A DNA stretch of 64,000 nucleotides from Pedobacter caeni (GTDB lineage Bacteria > Bacteroidota > Bacteroidia > Sphingobacteriales > Sphingobacteriaceae): NCBI RefSeq assembly GCF_900129215.1, contig NZ_FQUQ01000002.1, forward strand, positions 930,001-994,000, given 5' to 3'. Made by a program: the position numbers and the translations under genes. The notes below the pieces were generated by a model, which saw only the letters and a list, made by a program, of their open reading frames with translations, did no database searches and was not told the origin of the DNA. Shown here one piece after another: positions 1-9,481 of the stretch (its first letter is position 1; each line of letters starts with the position of its first letter).

Positions 1-359
1 CAGTACTAACCATCTTTATCGCTGTTCTTGGCTTATTTGCCTTTTCTGCTTTCAGTACAAATAACCGGAGGAAAGAAATCGCAGTCAGAAAGATTTTAGG
101 GGCAACAGACTTTCAGGTGCTCGGCTTATTGAATAGTTTTTTTATCCGGGTAGTTTTAATTGCCAACCTCATTGGCTGGCCAATAGCCTATATCATTGCG
201 AAAAAATGGCTGGATACTTTTGCTTACAGAATTGAGGTGCCCATTTTGCCATTTGTATTTGCTGCCCTGATCAGTACGGTTCTCACTGTGTTCACCGTAA
301 GTATTCAGGCACGAAAAGCGGTGAAGGCAAATCCTGTTGATGCTTTAAAATATGAATAA
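1..359 (+). CDS. MacB/FtsX-type ABC transporter permease, C-terminal fragment
   Basis: The window opens inside this gene; codons are in frame from base 3. The roughly 118 residues left correspond to the last FtsX domain: a membrane segment, a cytoplasmic loop with RRKEIAVRKILGA (the coupling region that contacts the ATPase in this family), and two further membrane segments. It ends in NPVDALKYE, an ending shared by the three following permeases. It lies 20 bp upstream of the next permease and is probably co-transcribed. The substrate cannot be told. Known for the family: such permeases work as mechanotransmitters with an ATPase rather than as classical transport channels. Confidence 0.9.
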   Translation, partial: VLTIFIAVLGLFAFSAFSTNNRRKEIAVRKILGATDFQVLGLLNSFFIRVVLIANLIGWPIAYIIAKKWLDTFAYRIEVPILPFVFAALISTVLTVFTVSIQARKAVKANPVDALKYE

Positions 360-379
360 ACTAATTAATTGCTAAAGAT

Positions 380-2779
380 ATGTTCAGATTAAACCTTAAG
401 ATCGCTTTGCGTAACCTTTGGAAATACAAAGGATATACTGCAATCAATATTGTTGGATTATCTATTGGATTGGCGGGTTGCCTGCTGATTTTCATTTTCC
501 TGAAATTTCAGCTGAGCTTTGACAAGAGCGAAGAAAAAAGGGACCGGATTTACAGGGTTGTTTCTTCATGGGTATATCCGGAAGGAGAGTTTTTTACCAG
601 TGGGGTTCCGATTCCCCTGATTCCGGCAATGCGGAATGATTTCTCTGAATTTGAGAAAGTTGCTGCTGTTCATCAGGGTGGAGGCATTTTGAAAATCAGG
701 AATGAAGAAGGTGGTGCTGATATTAAATTAAAACAGGACATTTTCTATGTAGAACCTCAGTTTTTTGAGATTTTTAAAATTGAATGGCTTTCCGGAAAAC
801 CGGAACAGGCGCTGTCGCAGCCAAATATGGTGACGCTTTCGGAAAAGACAGCGGTAAAATACTTTGGAAACTGGAGAAATGCAATTGGTAAAAGTATCCG
901 CTACGACAATAAGGCCGATTATAAGGTGACAGGAGTTTTTAAGGATTTTCCGGAGAACAGCAGTTTTCCCTTTAAGGTTGTCTTTTCTTATGCTTCTTTT
1001 GATGATAAATTCGGTAAAGAATGGGGCTGGGTAACAAACAGATCAGAAGGTTATGGTTTATTGAAAGAAGGACTGAAGCCTGCCGATCTGGACAAACCAT
1101 TGAAACAGTTTATCGATAAACATTACACGGAGAAGTCGCCAGCCAAAGAGAAACATTATTTTCAACCGCTTTCTGAAGTACACCATGACGCACGCTATAG
1201 TAATTTCAGGTACAAAACGGTGGCTTATAAAGAACTGATTGGTCTGGGGGTAATTGGGCTTTTTCTACTGATTACCGCATGCATCAACTTTGTCAATCTG
1301 GCTACTGCACAAGCAATCAGCCGCTCTAAAGAAGTCGGGATCAGAAAGGTTATGGGAAGCAGAAGGAAGCAACTCATTGTGCAATTTCTCAGTGAAACCG
1401 CTTTAATAACCCTGATTTCTTTGGGTTTTGCCTGTGTGCTGACAGAGTTGGTCATTCCTAAGATGGAAAGTTTGATGGAGATAAATGTCTCTTTTCATCT
1501 TTTTACCGAGCCGGTTATTTTTGTGTTTATGTTCATTTTGATCGTATCGGTGAGTTTCCTTGCAGGACTTTACCCTGCCTTGATCATGTCAGGATTTAGT
1601 CCGGCATTAGCGATAAAGAATAAGATCAGCTCGGCCAGTGCAGGTGGATTGGGATTGAGGAAGGTCCTGGTGGTTGCACAATTTGCCATTACCGCAGTCT
1701 TGATTATTGCTACACTGGTGGTGGTCAGGCAGATGGAGTATATGAGGGAGAAATCTCTTGGATTCGATACAAAAGCAATTTCCATGGTCAATATTCCAGG
1801 AGATAGCCTCAGCAGATTGAAATATGAACCACTTAGAGAGCGGTTGCTTCAATTACCTGGAGTGCATGATATCAGTCTTACAAGTGCGGCGCCAATTTCG
1901 TCCGGTAACAGAACGATCAGTTTTAAATACGACCGTCGTCCTGAAGATGAGAAGACTCAGTTGAACATCAAAATGGCAGATGAAAACTACCTGAAGACTT
2001 TTAATTTGGAACTGATTGCAGGTAGAAATTTATCAAAAAGCGATACCCTGAAAGAGTTTATGGTGAATGAACAGTTATTGAAAACTTTAGGTGTTGCAAA
2101 TCCCTCGGATGCGATCGGAAAGATGATCAGTTTAGGTGACGGCGGCGGCGAGAGGAAAATTGTAGGGGTGGTAAAAGATTTCAACAACATGACCTTTAAA
2201 AGCACCATTTCTCCAATCGCTATTTTTTCTGATAAACATGCATACGCTGCAATGGCCATCAAGATGGATGTAAAGGAAATGATGACCACCATTAAAAAGG
2301 TAGAACAGGAATGGAATGCGGCTTTCCCTGATGATGTTTATGAAGCTCAGTTTCTGGATGATAATATTCAGAATTTTTATAAAACCGAGCAGGTAATGGG
2401 CGTGCTGTTTAAAGTGTTTGCAGGAGTCGTGATCTTTATTTCTTTCATCGGCTTATTTGGCCTGGTATCGTTTATCGCTACACAGAAGACAAGGGAAATT
2501 GCCATCCGGAAAGTCCTGGGGGCTTCTACTTTGGAACTGGTTAAAATGTTAAACCGTTCCTTTTTATGGATGGTGTTGATTGCCAACCTTGTGGCCTGGC
2601 CTCTGGCTTATATTTTCGTTTCGAAATGGCTCAATGGATTTGTTTATCGCATAGATATCAGCATCTGGCCATTTATGATGGCCATGGTATTATCCGTTGT
2701 GATTACTTTGATTACCGTTAGTCTGCGCTCTTATAAAGCTGCAAATACAAACCCGATTGATGCCCTTAAATATGAATAA
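380..2779 (+). CDS. Double MacB/FtsX-type ABC transporter permease
   Basis: This is a 799-residue inner-membrane protein. An N-terminal membrane helix (about residues 18-40) is followed by a periplasmic MacB-type domain and three helices (about 285-400). A second helix (about 430-450), a second periplasmic domain and three more helices complete it. That is two MacB units fused, about twice the length of a canonical MacB permease. Each half carries the coupling loop (SKEVGIRKVMGS and TREIAIRKVLGA). It ends in NPIDALKYE. The ATPase starts 33 bp downstream, so the two are probable partners. The substrate is unknown; export of small molecules or lipoprotein-like cargo is typical of the family. 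Confidence 0.9.
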   Translation: MFRLNLKIALRNLWKYKGYTAINIVGLSIGLAGCLLIFIFLKFQLSFDKSEEKRDRIYRVVSSWVYPEGEFFTSGVPIPLIPAMRNDFSEFEKVAAVHQGGGILKIRNEEGGADIKLKQDIFYVEPQFFEIFKIEWLSGKPEQALSQPNMVTLSEKTAVKYFGNWRNAIGKSIRYDNKADYKVTGVFKDFPENSSFPFKVVFSYASFDDKFGKEWGWVTNRSEGYGLLKEGLKPADLDKPLKQFIDKHYTEKSPAKEKHYFQPLSEVHHDARYSNFRYKTVAYKELIGLGVIGLFLLITACINFVNLATAQAISRSKEVGIRKVMGSRRKQLIVQFLSETALITLISLGFACVLTELVIPKMESLMEINVSFHLFTEPVIFVFMFILIVSVSFLAGLYPALIMSGFSPALAIKNKISSASAGGLGLRKVLVVAQFAITAVLIIATLVVVRQMEYMREKSLGFDTKAISMVNIPGDSLSRLKYEPLRERLLQLPGVHDISLTSAAPISSGNRTISFKYDRRPEDEKTQLNIKMADENYLKTFNLELIAGRNLSKSDTLKEFMVNEQLLKTLGVANPSDAIGKMISLGDGGGERKIVGVVKDFNNMTFKSTISPIAIFSDKHAYAAMAIKMDVKEMMTTIKKVEQEWNAAFPDDVYEAQFLDDNIQNFYKTEQVMGVLFKVFAGVVIFISFIGLFGLVSFIATQKTREIAIRKVLGASTLELVKMLNRSFLWMVLIANLVAWPLAYIFVSKWLNGFVYRIDISIWPFMMAMVLSVVITLITVSLRSYKAANTNPIDALKYE

Positions 2780-2812
2780 TCCCTTAAGAATTAAAAATTA
2801 AAACATACCAAG

Positions 2813-3502
2813 ATGATAGAGCTTAAAAATATAGAGAAGTATTACGCGAATAAAGGAGTTAAAAGTTATATCCTTCGCCATGTCAGTACAAGCATTAAAC
2901 AAGGAGAATTTGTGTCGATTATGGGACCTTCCGGAGCGGGGAAATCTACCTTGCTGAATATCCTTGGAATGTTGGAAGAACCGACTTATGGTGCCTATGA
3001 GTTTATGGGAGAGGATGTGGTTTCTTTAAATGAGCGTAAGCGAATTGAGTTATACAGGAATCATATCGGTTTTGTGTTTCAGGCTTATCACCTGATCGAT
3101 GAAATGACTGTGGCGGAGAATATTGAAGCACCTTTATTGTATAAAAAGGTAAGTAGTGCGGAGCGTAAAAGCAGGGTTGCTGATGTGCTGGACCGATTTA
3201 ATATGGTCGCTAAAAAAGACCTGTTTCCCAACCAGCTTTCTGGCGGACAACAACAGTTAGTAGGGATTGCAAGAGCTTTAGTGGCGCAGCCCTCTATCAT
3301 TCTGGCAGATGAACCTACAGGTAACCTGCAATCGCCACAGGCACTACAGATTATGGAATTGTTTAAGAAGCTGAACGAAGAAGAGAACATTACGATTATT
3401 CAGGTCACCCACTCAGAGGTGAATGCAGCTTATGGAAGTCGGATTTTGCATTTGCTGGATGGTGTGATCAAAGAAGATCTTTCCCTGCAACAGGTGATTT
3501 AA
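2813..3502 (+). CDS. ABC transporter ATP-binding protein, MacB/LolD type
   Basis: This is a 229-residue cytoplasmic ATPase, the only one in a run of four permeases. Walker A is GPSGAGKST (residues 38-46), the Q-loop is VFQ (about 88-90), the signature is LSGGQ (142-146) and Walker B is IILADEPTG (162-170). Two positions depart from the usual family sequence. The residue after LSGGQQQ is Leu where Arg is usual, and the D-loop reads NLQS instead of NLDS. The catalytic Glu167 is kept, so the enzyme is probably still active. It most likely energises the flanking permeases. Confidence 0.92.
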   Translation: MIELKNIEKYYANKGVKSYILRHVSTSIKQGEFVSIMGPSGAGKSTLLNILGMLEEPTYGAYEFMGEDVVSLNERKRIELYRNHIGFVFQAYHLIDEMTVAENIEAPLLYKKVSSAERKSRVADVLDRFNMVAKKDLFPNQLSGGQQQLVGIARALVAQPSIILADEPTGNLQSPQALQIMELFKKLNEEENITIIQVTHSEVNAAYGSRILHLLDGVIKEDLSLQQVI

Positions 3503-3557
3503 TGTCCTGTTAAATCCTTTTGATGAGCGGTTTTTTACTTAATGATTAAAAGCTGAT

Positions 3558-5975
3558 ATGTTTAAACTGAATTTGAAAATTGCATTTCGTAACCTTTTGA
3601 AAAACAGAGGTTACGCAGTGGTAAATGTTCTGGGGCTGGTATTCGGCCTGACCTCTTTTCTGTTGTTATTGATGTACATTAATCATGAACAGGATTATGA
3701 CCGCTGGGATTCCGGATTGAGCAACGTTTATCAGGTAAGGGAAAGACATGATTTTTTTAGTCCTGACGGAAAGCAGCACTGGCAATATGGAATAGATTCA
3801 AAAATTGCAGGTTTATTGAAGAAAAGTATTCCTCAGTTCAGGCAGGTGACGAAAGTAAGTGTTCTGTGGAGGAATGGGACTGCCATTAAAATTGGCCAGT
3901 CTGAGCCGATCTTGATGAATGATTTACTGGAGGTTGACTCGCTTTTTTTTAAGGTCTTCCCTTATAAATTTCTGAAGGGGGTTCAGAAAACTGCGGTTTC
4001 TGAACCCAATACAATGGTATTGAAAGAAAGTGCAGCAAAAAAGTTGTTTGGAACCCTGGATGTATTGGGCAAACATGTAAAGGTCCTGAGATGGAGTTCA
4101 GATGAAGGTAAAACTTATCAGGTTAAAGGGCTGATTGCTGATCCTTCCACTCCTGAAAGTTTGTCTTTCGGCGCGGTCCTGCATAGTGGAGAAAGAGAAA
4201 AAGATCCGGAAGGTCCGGGCTCTACAAATTACTGTCAGGTTTATGCATTGGCTGGAGATCAGATCGATACTACTGCAGTAGCTAAGGCTGTTCAAAAAAC
4301 TTATATTGATTATAAAAAATCAACTTTTGCAGCGCTCAAAACATCCTACGATGATTATTATAAGGGAGAAATGTTTCCTGGGTTAAAGGTAGTTCCTTTA
4401 CAACAGGTACATGCCGATCCACCACTTTCCAAAAGCTGGTTGGAAAAGGTCAAGCCGATTATTGGCCTGACCGTGTTTTTGTTGCTCGTATCTGTCATTA
4501 ATTTCGTAAATCTGGCCACGGTGCAGTCTGTTCAACGAGCCAAAGAAGTCGGAGTCAAGAAAGTTCTTGGAGCCTATAAAAGAAGTTTGTTGATGCAGTT
4601 TCTATTGGAAGCTGCCATTTTGAGTTCCGTTGCTCTGGTCATTAGCATCGCATTAACTGAACTTTTACTTCCTGTTTTTGGACGGCACTTTGAAATAGAA
4701 ATGACCTTCTGGAATAATAGCAGGCTTTGGTCTTTGATGATACAATTAGGTGCTGTTTTTGTTGTAGTTACGCTGCTTTCAGGATTTTACCCTGCACTTG
4801 TCCTCAGCAACTGTAATCCTGTTGATGTACTAAAAGGAACTTATGAACGGGGGTTAAAAGGGGTAGCATTGAGAAACGGCCTGTTGGTCTTACAGTTTGT
4901 TATTGCAGTTACTTTTATCATTGGGATTGGGGTCATGTTCTTGCAAAGCAGTTACGTGGCGCATAAGAATCCGGGTTTTGAACCAGACCGGCTCATCAAC
5001 ATCAAGACTTCTTATCAGGAAGACCTTGCTGAAAAAATCAGACGCGTGCCAGGAGTTAAGTATGTGGCCACCACTACTCAGGTAATGGGGAATGTGTTCA
5101 ATGTGCCAAGGGAAATTACCTATAAATCAAAGGATTATAAACTTAATACCGTAACCGTTACCATGGATGCGCTTCAGGCACTGGGAACACAACTTGTTGT
5201 CGGCCGGCTATTTTCAAGGGCTTATGCACAGGACACCCTAAATGCGGTAGTGTTAAATGAAGCGGCGGCGAAATTGCTGGGAGGCCATATGTTAGGACAA
5301 CAGTATGTGCTGAAAGACGAAGGTGAAAAACATACATTTCAGGTCGTCGGAATCATCAAAGATTACCATAATGAAGGATTTGACAAAGAAATACTGCCCA
5401 CCATTTATAAAGCCTCCTCAAGGGGTGGAACCTCAAGTACAAACAATTTACTGATCCGTTTTGAAAATGAAAACTACCAGCAGACCATTTCCTTGATTGA
5501 AGCAGAATGGAAAAAAAAGTATCCTGATTATCCGATGGTTTATACAGCCGCGGAAAGTGCATTTCAGGATGCTTTGAAAGCAGATCGCCGTTTTATTGAA
5601 ATGGTAACTGTATTCAGCTTCATTTCAGTTGCACTTTCTTTGCTCGGTTTATTTGCCCTGGCAGCATTTGTGTCCAAAAGAAGAACGAAAGAGATTGCTA
5701 TTCGCAAAATCCTTGGTGCTTCTGACCTTCAGATCATCAGGATGCTCAACCGTTCCTTCCTGATATTGGTTTTGTTTGCCAATGTCATCAGCTGGCCAAT
5801 TGCCTATGTTCTGACCAATAAGTGGCTGTCCGGATTTGCTTATCGCATTGATATGCCCGTTTTTCCCTTTATCCTGGCCACATTACTGTCGCTGACAGTT
5901 GCCTTGTTAACGGTAAGCCTTCAGGCAAAGAAAGCTGCAGTAAGTGACCCGGTGAATGCTTTAAAATATGAATAA
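3558..5975 (+). CDS. Double MacB/FtsX-type ABC transporter permease
   Basis: This 805-residue permease has the same layout as the gene at 380-2779: helix, periplasmic domain and three helices, repeated twice. Coupling loops read AKEVGVKKVLGA and TKEIAIRKILGA, and the C terminus is DPVNALKYE. The start ATG is followed by MFKLNLKIAFRNLLKN, closely matching the N termini of its neighbours, which supports the chosen start. It begins 55 bp after the ATPase gene. Sequence divergence from its paralogues is large in the periplasmic parts, suggesting different partners or ligands. Confidence 0.9.
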   Translation: MFKLNLKIAFRNLLKNRGYAVVNVLGLVFGLTSFLLLLMYINHEQDYDRWDSGLSNVYQVRERHDFFSPDGKQHWQYGIDSKIAGLLKKSIPQFRQVTKVSVLWRNGTAIKIGQSEPILMNDLLEVDSLFFKVFPYKFLKGVQKTAVSEPNTMVLKESAAKKLFGTLDVLGKHVKVLRWSSDEGKTYQVKGLIADPSTPESLSFGAVLHSGEREKDPEGPGSTNYCQVYALAGDQIDTTAVAKAVQKTYIDYKKSTFAALKTSYDDYYKGEMFPGLKVVPLQQVHADPPLSKSWLEKVKPIIGLTVFLLLVSVINFVNLATVQSVQRAKEVGVKKVLGAYKRSLLMQFLLEAAILSSVALVISIALTELLLPVFGRHFEIEMTFWNNSRLWSLMIQLGAVFVVVTLLSGFYPALVLSNCNPVDVLKGTYERGLKGVALRNGLLVLQFVIAVTFIIGIGVMFLQSSYVAHKNPGFEPDRLINIKTSYQEDLAEKIRRVPGVKYVATTTQVMGNVFNVPREITYKSKDYKLNTVTVTMDALQALGTQLVVGRLFSRAYAQDTLNAVVLNEAAAKLLGGHMLGQQYVLKDEGEKHTFQVVGIIKDYHNEGFDKEILPTIYKASSRGGTSSTNNLLIRFENENYQQTISLIEAEWKKKYPDYPMVYTAAESAFQDALKADRRFIEMVTVFSFISVALSLLGLFALAAFVSKRRTKEIAIRKILGASDLQIIRMLNRSFLILVLFANVISWPIAYVLTNKWLSGFAYRIDMPVFPFILATLLSLTVALLTVSLQAKKAAVSDPVNALKYE

Positions 5976-5993
5976 CCAATTTAAACACATACC

Positions 5994-8372
5994 ATGTATC
6001 TCCTGAATTTTAAAATCGCGTTAAGGAATCTGTTAAGGAATAAAATGGCATCATTGATCAATATCAGTGGTCTGGCAATTGGTTTAGCCGCTTGTCTGAT
6101 GTTATTGCTGTATGTATCCTATGAATGGAATTTCGACCGGGGCTTTAAAAAGTCGGGTGATACTTACCAGCTGATGTTTAATTTTTATGGCGCTGATCAT
6201 CATATCCGCTCGACAGGAAATCAATCCCCTAATACGATTGCTGCGGTATTAAAAGAGGAAATGCCTGAGGTTGAAAATATCAGCAGGATATTGTGGGCAT
6301 CTAAGCGCTTGCTGGCGAACGGAAAAAATTCCTTTAAGGTTAATGGACGTTATGCAGATCCGGAGCTGCTGAAGATCTTTGATTTTAAAGTGCTTCATGG
6401 AAATCTGGCTAAAGCATTGGATGCTCCTAATTCCATAGTGCTGACCGCGGGTACTGCCCGTAAATTGTTTGGCAGTACAGATGTTTTAAACCGCGGATTA
6501 AAGTTTGAAAATCAGGTCGAAGTAAAAGTAACCGCCGTAATCGAAGATTTACCTCCGAATACAAGTTATGATTTTGATTGTCTGAATTCCTGGAAGTTGT
6601 ACGAGCAGCTGAATACCTGGGTAATTGAACCTAACTGGCACAATTATTCCTATTTCACCTTGTTTACCCTTAAAAAAGGAACCGATGTGGGCTTGTTCAA
6701 TGAGAAGATAAAGAACCTCAGCAGAAAACATGCACCAAGTTCTTTTTCAGAAGCTGAACCTTTTGCTTATCCACTGGTAAAGCTCCATCTGTATGACAGG
6801 TTTCTGAATGGAAAGGTAGATGGTGGGCAGATTGACCGGGTGAGAACTTTTGGGATATTGGCTCTGAGTATTTTGGTTATTGCCTGTATCAATTTTATGA
6901 ACCTTTCCACGGCAAGGTCTCAGAAGAGGGCGAAAGAGGTGGGAATTAAGAAGACCATTGGCGCTTCCAGATCTTCTTTGGTGTCTCAGTTTCTGATGGA
7001 GTCTTTATTACTCACGCTGGTTAGCGTTGTGATTGCGGTTGTTTTGGTAGAGTTGAGTTTGCCGAAATTTAATCAGCTGGTCTCTGCGGAATTACACATT
7101 GCCTATGGAGATCCTTTGAACTGGATTGGAGTGTTCCTGTTGATTCTCTTTACGGGGATTGTAGCAGGAAGTTATCCGGCCTTCTACCTCTCCGGTTTTA
7201 ATCCTGTTCAAACCTTAAAGAAAACGGTCGGGCTCAAAAGTAGTTTCTCTTTAAATTTCAGACAGGTTTTGGTGGTTGTTCAGTTTGGCTTTGCCGTGCT
7301 GCTCATCATAGCGACATTAATCATGTACGATCAGTTGGCCTATCTGAGAAAGAAGCCCCTGGGATACCAGGTCAATGCATTGGTGGAAATGCCTCATGAA
7401 GGTAACCTCTATCTTAAATATGACCTTTTGAAAGAAAGGCTACTGGCATCGGGAGCAATCACGTCCATGTGCCAGTCGTCGGGAAGTATTTCTCAGCAGA
7501 ATTCTAATAGCACCGGGATGGAATGGGAAGGGATGTCTGAAGGAGATAAAAAAATGTCTGTGAACCAGATTTACACTGGTTATGATTTTGTGAAAACGAA
7601 TGGGCTCAAACTTTCCGAAGGCCGGGATTTTAAAAAAGGATTGGGCTCTGATAGTGTGGCAGTGATGCTGAGTCAGACGGCAGTGAAAATGATGGGACTT
7701 AAAAAACCGGTTGGACAGACTGTGGTTTTTCAGGATGTCAAGAGGCAGGTGGTAGGTGTGTTTGAAGACATTACCTGGGGTGATCCTGCAAAGCGGGAAA
7801 AGCCAATGATCATTGCCTATAATCCCAATAACAGTGATGTGATCACGATGCGCTTAAATACGGATAATGATTTAAAAGATAATGTGGAAATGATCGGTCA
7901 GATCACAAAAGAAATCAATCCTGATTTTCCTGTAGATGTCAGGTTTCTCGATCAGCTTGTCGCAGAGAAAATAAAAGATGAAGCAACTATGGTTACTTTA
8001 TCTAATCTATTTGGAGGGCTGGCTATATTTATCTCCTGTCTTGGTCTTTTTGGTTTATCAGCCTTTAGTGCAGAGCAACGTACAAAAGAAATCGGCGTGC
8101 GGAAGGTACTGGGGGCATCGGTGCAGGGGATCGTAGGGCTATTGTCTTTTAACTTTGTGAAAACAGTACTGGTGGCATTGCTGATTTCGATGCCTGTTGC
8201 TTATCTCCTCATGAACAGTTGGCTGAATAAGTTTGATTATCACATTTCCATCGGCTGGATGGTATTTGTGCAAACAGGAATCCTGATTGTGGTCATTGCA
8301 CTGCTGACCGTAAGCTGGCAGGCTTACCGTGCTGCAAAAGGAAATCCTGTTGACGCATTAAAGTATGAGTAG
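5994..8372 (+). CDS. Double MacB/FtsX-type ABC transporter permease
   Basis: This 792-residue protein is the fourth paralogue of the cluster, starting 18 bp after the previous stop. The N terminus (MYLLNFKIALRNLLRN) and the C terminus (NPVDALKYE) match the family pattern. Coupling loops read AKEVGIKKTIGA and TKEIGVRKVLGA. The end of the gene overlaps a consensus promoter for the next gene (8350-8382), so the cluster probably ends here. No terminator was seen before the next gene. Confidence 0.9.
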   Translation: MYLLNFKIALRNLLRNKMASLINISGLAIGLAACLMLLLYVSYEWNFDRGFKKSGDTYQLMFNFYGADHHIRSTGNQSPNTIAAVLKEEMPEVENISRILWASKRLLANGKNSFKVNGRYADPELLKIFDFKVLHGNLAKALDAPNSIVLTAGTARKLFGSTDVLNRGLKFENQVEVKVTAVIEDLPPNTSYDFDCLNSWKLYEQLNTWVIEPNWHNYSYFTLFTLKKGTDVGLFNEKIKNLSRKHAPSSFSEAEPFAYPLVKLHLYDRFLNGKVDGGQIDRVRTFGILALSILVIACINFMNLSTARSQKRAKEVGIKKTIGASRSSLVSQFLMESLLLTLVSVVIAVVLVELSLPKFNQLVSAELHIAYGDPLNWIGVFLLILFTGIVAGSYPAFYLSGFNPVQTLKKTVGLKSSFSLNFRQVLVVVQFGFAVLLIIATLIMYDQLAYLRKKPLGYQVNALVEMPHEGNLYLKYDLLKERLLASGAITSMCQSSGSISQQNSNSTGMEWEGMSEGDKKMSVNQIYTGYDFVKTNGLKLSEGRDFKKGLGSDSVAVMLSQTAVKMMGLKKPVGQTVVFQDVKRQVVGVFEDITWGDPAKREKPMIIAYNPNNSDVITMRLNTDNDLKDNVEMIGQITKEINPDFPVDVRFLDQLVAEKIKDEATMVTLSNLFGGLAIFISCLGLFGLSAFSAEQRTKEIGVRKVLGASVQGIVGLLSFNFVKTVLVALLISMPVAYLLMNSWLNKFDYHISIGWMVFVQTGILIVVIALLTVSWQAYRAAKGNPVDALKYE

Positions 8373-8382
8373 CTTATCTTTG
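8350..8382 (+). promoter_or_regulatory. Bacteroidota promoter for the BtuF-like gene
   Basis: A TTG (8350-8352) and a perfect -7 element TATCTTTG (8375-8382) are separated by 22 bp. The -7 element lies just after the permease stop and ends only 4 bp before the ATG at 8387, so the transcript would have almost no leader. Confidence 0.65.
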
Positions 8383-8386
8383 TAAA

Positions 8387-9184
8387 ATGCAACGCAGTTT
8401 TACAGATCAGCTTAACCGAACTATCCACATCAGCTATCCGCCAAAAAGGATCATTTCCCTGGTTCCTTCTCAAACAGAATTATTGTTTGACCTGGGCCTG
8501 GATTCAGAGATTATTGGAATTACTAAATTTTGTGTTCATCCGGAATCGAAGTCTAAAGAGAAAACTAAAATAGGAGGGACCAAGAAGTTGAATCTGGAGC
8601 TGATCCGTAGCTTAAAGCCGGATCTGATCATCGGGAATAAGGAAGAAAATGAACAATCGCAGATAGAAGAACTCATGAAAGACCTTCCCGTTTGGATGAG
8701 TGATATTTATGACCTGGAGGATGCCAAGAACACCATCATTCAAATCGGAGAACTGGTGGACAGGATGCCTGAAGCGGCTTATCTGAATCATTTGATCAAT
8801 GCAGGTTTTAATGATTTACAAACTTTGGCGCTGGAAAACAACCTGAATAAAAGTGTGGCTTATCTGATCTGGAAAAACCCGTATATGTTTGCAGGCAGAA
8901 ACACCTTTATCAACCATATGCTGGCCATGAACGGACTTAACAATGTGATCAGAGAAAACAGGTATCCTGAAATGGATTTGAATGAACTGGCATTGTTAAA
9001 ACCGGAGCTGATCTTCCTTTCTTCAGAACCTTATCCTTTTAAAGAGAAACACCTGGAGGAAATCAGAACGGTAATTCCGGAGGCAAAAGTAATGCTGGTG
9101 GATGGAGAAATGTTTTCCTGGTATGGCAGCAGGTTGGTCAAGGCAGTTCAATATCTATTTCAATTTCAGAAAGAATTGTATTAA
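8387..9184 (+). CDS. BtuF-like helical-backbone metal receptor family protein
   Basis: This is a 265-residue protein of the ABC substrate-binding superfamily (BtuF/FepB fold). The start of the mature domain (PKRIISLVPSQTELLFDLGL) and the KPDLIIG segment are typical of cobalamin or chelated-metal binding proteins. No signal peptide or lipobox is visible, so the protein is probably cytoplasmic or uses another route, unlike true BtuF. No transporter or TonB receptor gene is adjacent. The start is supported by the domain beginning at residue 15 and by the promoter at 8350-8382. The ligand is unknown. Confidence 0.8.
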   Translation: MQRSFTDQLNRTIHISYPPKRIISLVPSQTELLFDLGLDSEIIGITKFCVHPESKSKEKTKIGGTKKLNLELIRSLKPDLIIGNKEENEQSQIEELMKDLPVWMSDIYDLEDAKNTIIQIGELVDRMPEAAYLNHLINAGFNDLQTLALENNLNKSVAYLIWKNPYMFAGRNTFINHMLAMNGLNNVIRENRYPEMDLNELALLKPELIFLSSEPYPFKEKHLEEIRTVIPEAKVMLVDGEMFSWYGSRLVKAVQYLFQFQKELY

Positions 9185-9304
9185 GAGTAGCTTCTTTCTC
9201 CTGACAAAATCAGAAGGGAGGCTTGCTTTGAAAAAAAAGATTGAAATTTAAAGCATATAAGATCAATATGTTAGCTTTAAACGCTGAAATTAAATGTAAA
9301 AGAG

Positions 9305-9335
9305 TTTTGAGATTTAGAAACAATATCTATCTTTG
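9305..9335 (+). promoter_or_regulatory. Promoter of first tRNA-Leu(TAG)
   Basis: TTTTG (9305-9309) and TATCTTTG (9328-9335) are 18 bp apart and end 26 bp before the tRNA. The 15-bp string CTATCTTTGCAATCC recurs at the second copy. Confidence 0.7.
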
Positions 9336-9361
9336 CAATCCAAAACAATAACATCCTAACT

Positions 9362-9443
9362 GCGGAAGTGGCGTAATTGGTAGCCGCACCAGACTTAGGA
9401 TCTGGCGCTTCACGGCGTGGGGGTTCGAGTCCCTTCTTCCGCA
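9362..9443 (+). tRNA. tRNA-Leu (anticodon TAG)
   Basis: This is an 82-nt class II tRNA. The acceptor stem GCGGAAG pairs with CTTCCGC, the discriminator is A, the anticodon arm is CCAGA-CTTAGGA-TCTGG, there is a long variable arm, and the T arm has GTTCGAG. No CCA is encoded. It is identical to the copy at 10334-10415. Confidence 0.95.
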
Positions 9444-9450
9444 CGTAATT

Positions 9451-9478
9451 AAACCCGATCCATTAGATCGGGTTTTTT
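9451..9478 (+). terminator. Intrinsic terminator after tRNA-Leu
   Basis: AAACCCGATC and GATCGGGTTT form a 10-bp stem with loop CATTA, followed by six T. It also sits directly downstream of the convergent minus-strand gene. Confidence 0.85.
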
Positions 9479-9481
9479 ATT

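Noticed and set aside
9190..9240. Terminator after the BtuF-like gene
   Set aside because: An imperfect hairpin with several G-U pairs can be drawn, but it is followed by an A-run, not a T-run, so it is not convincing.
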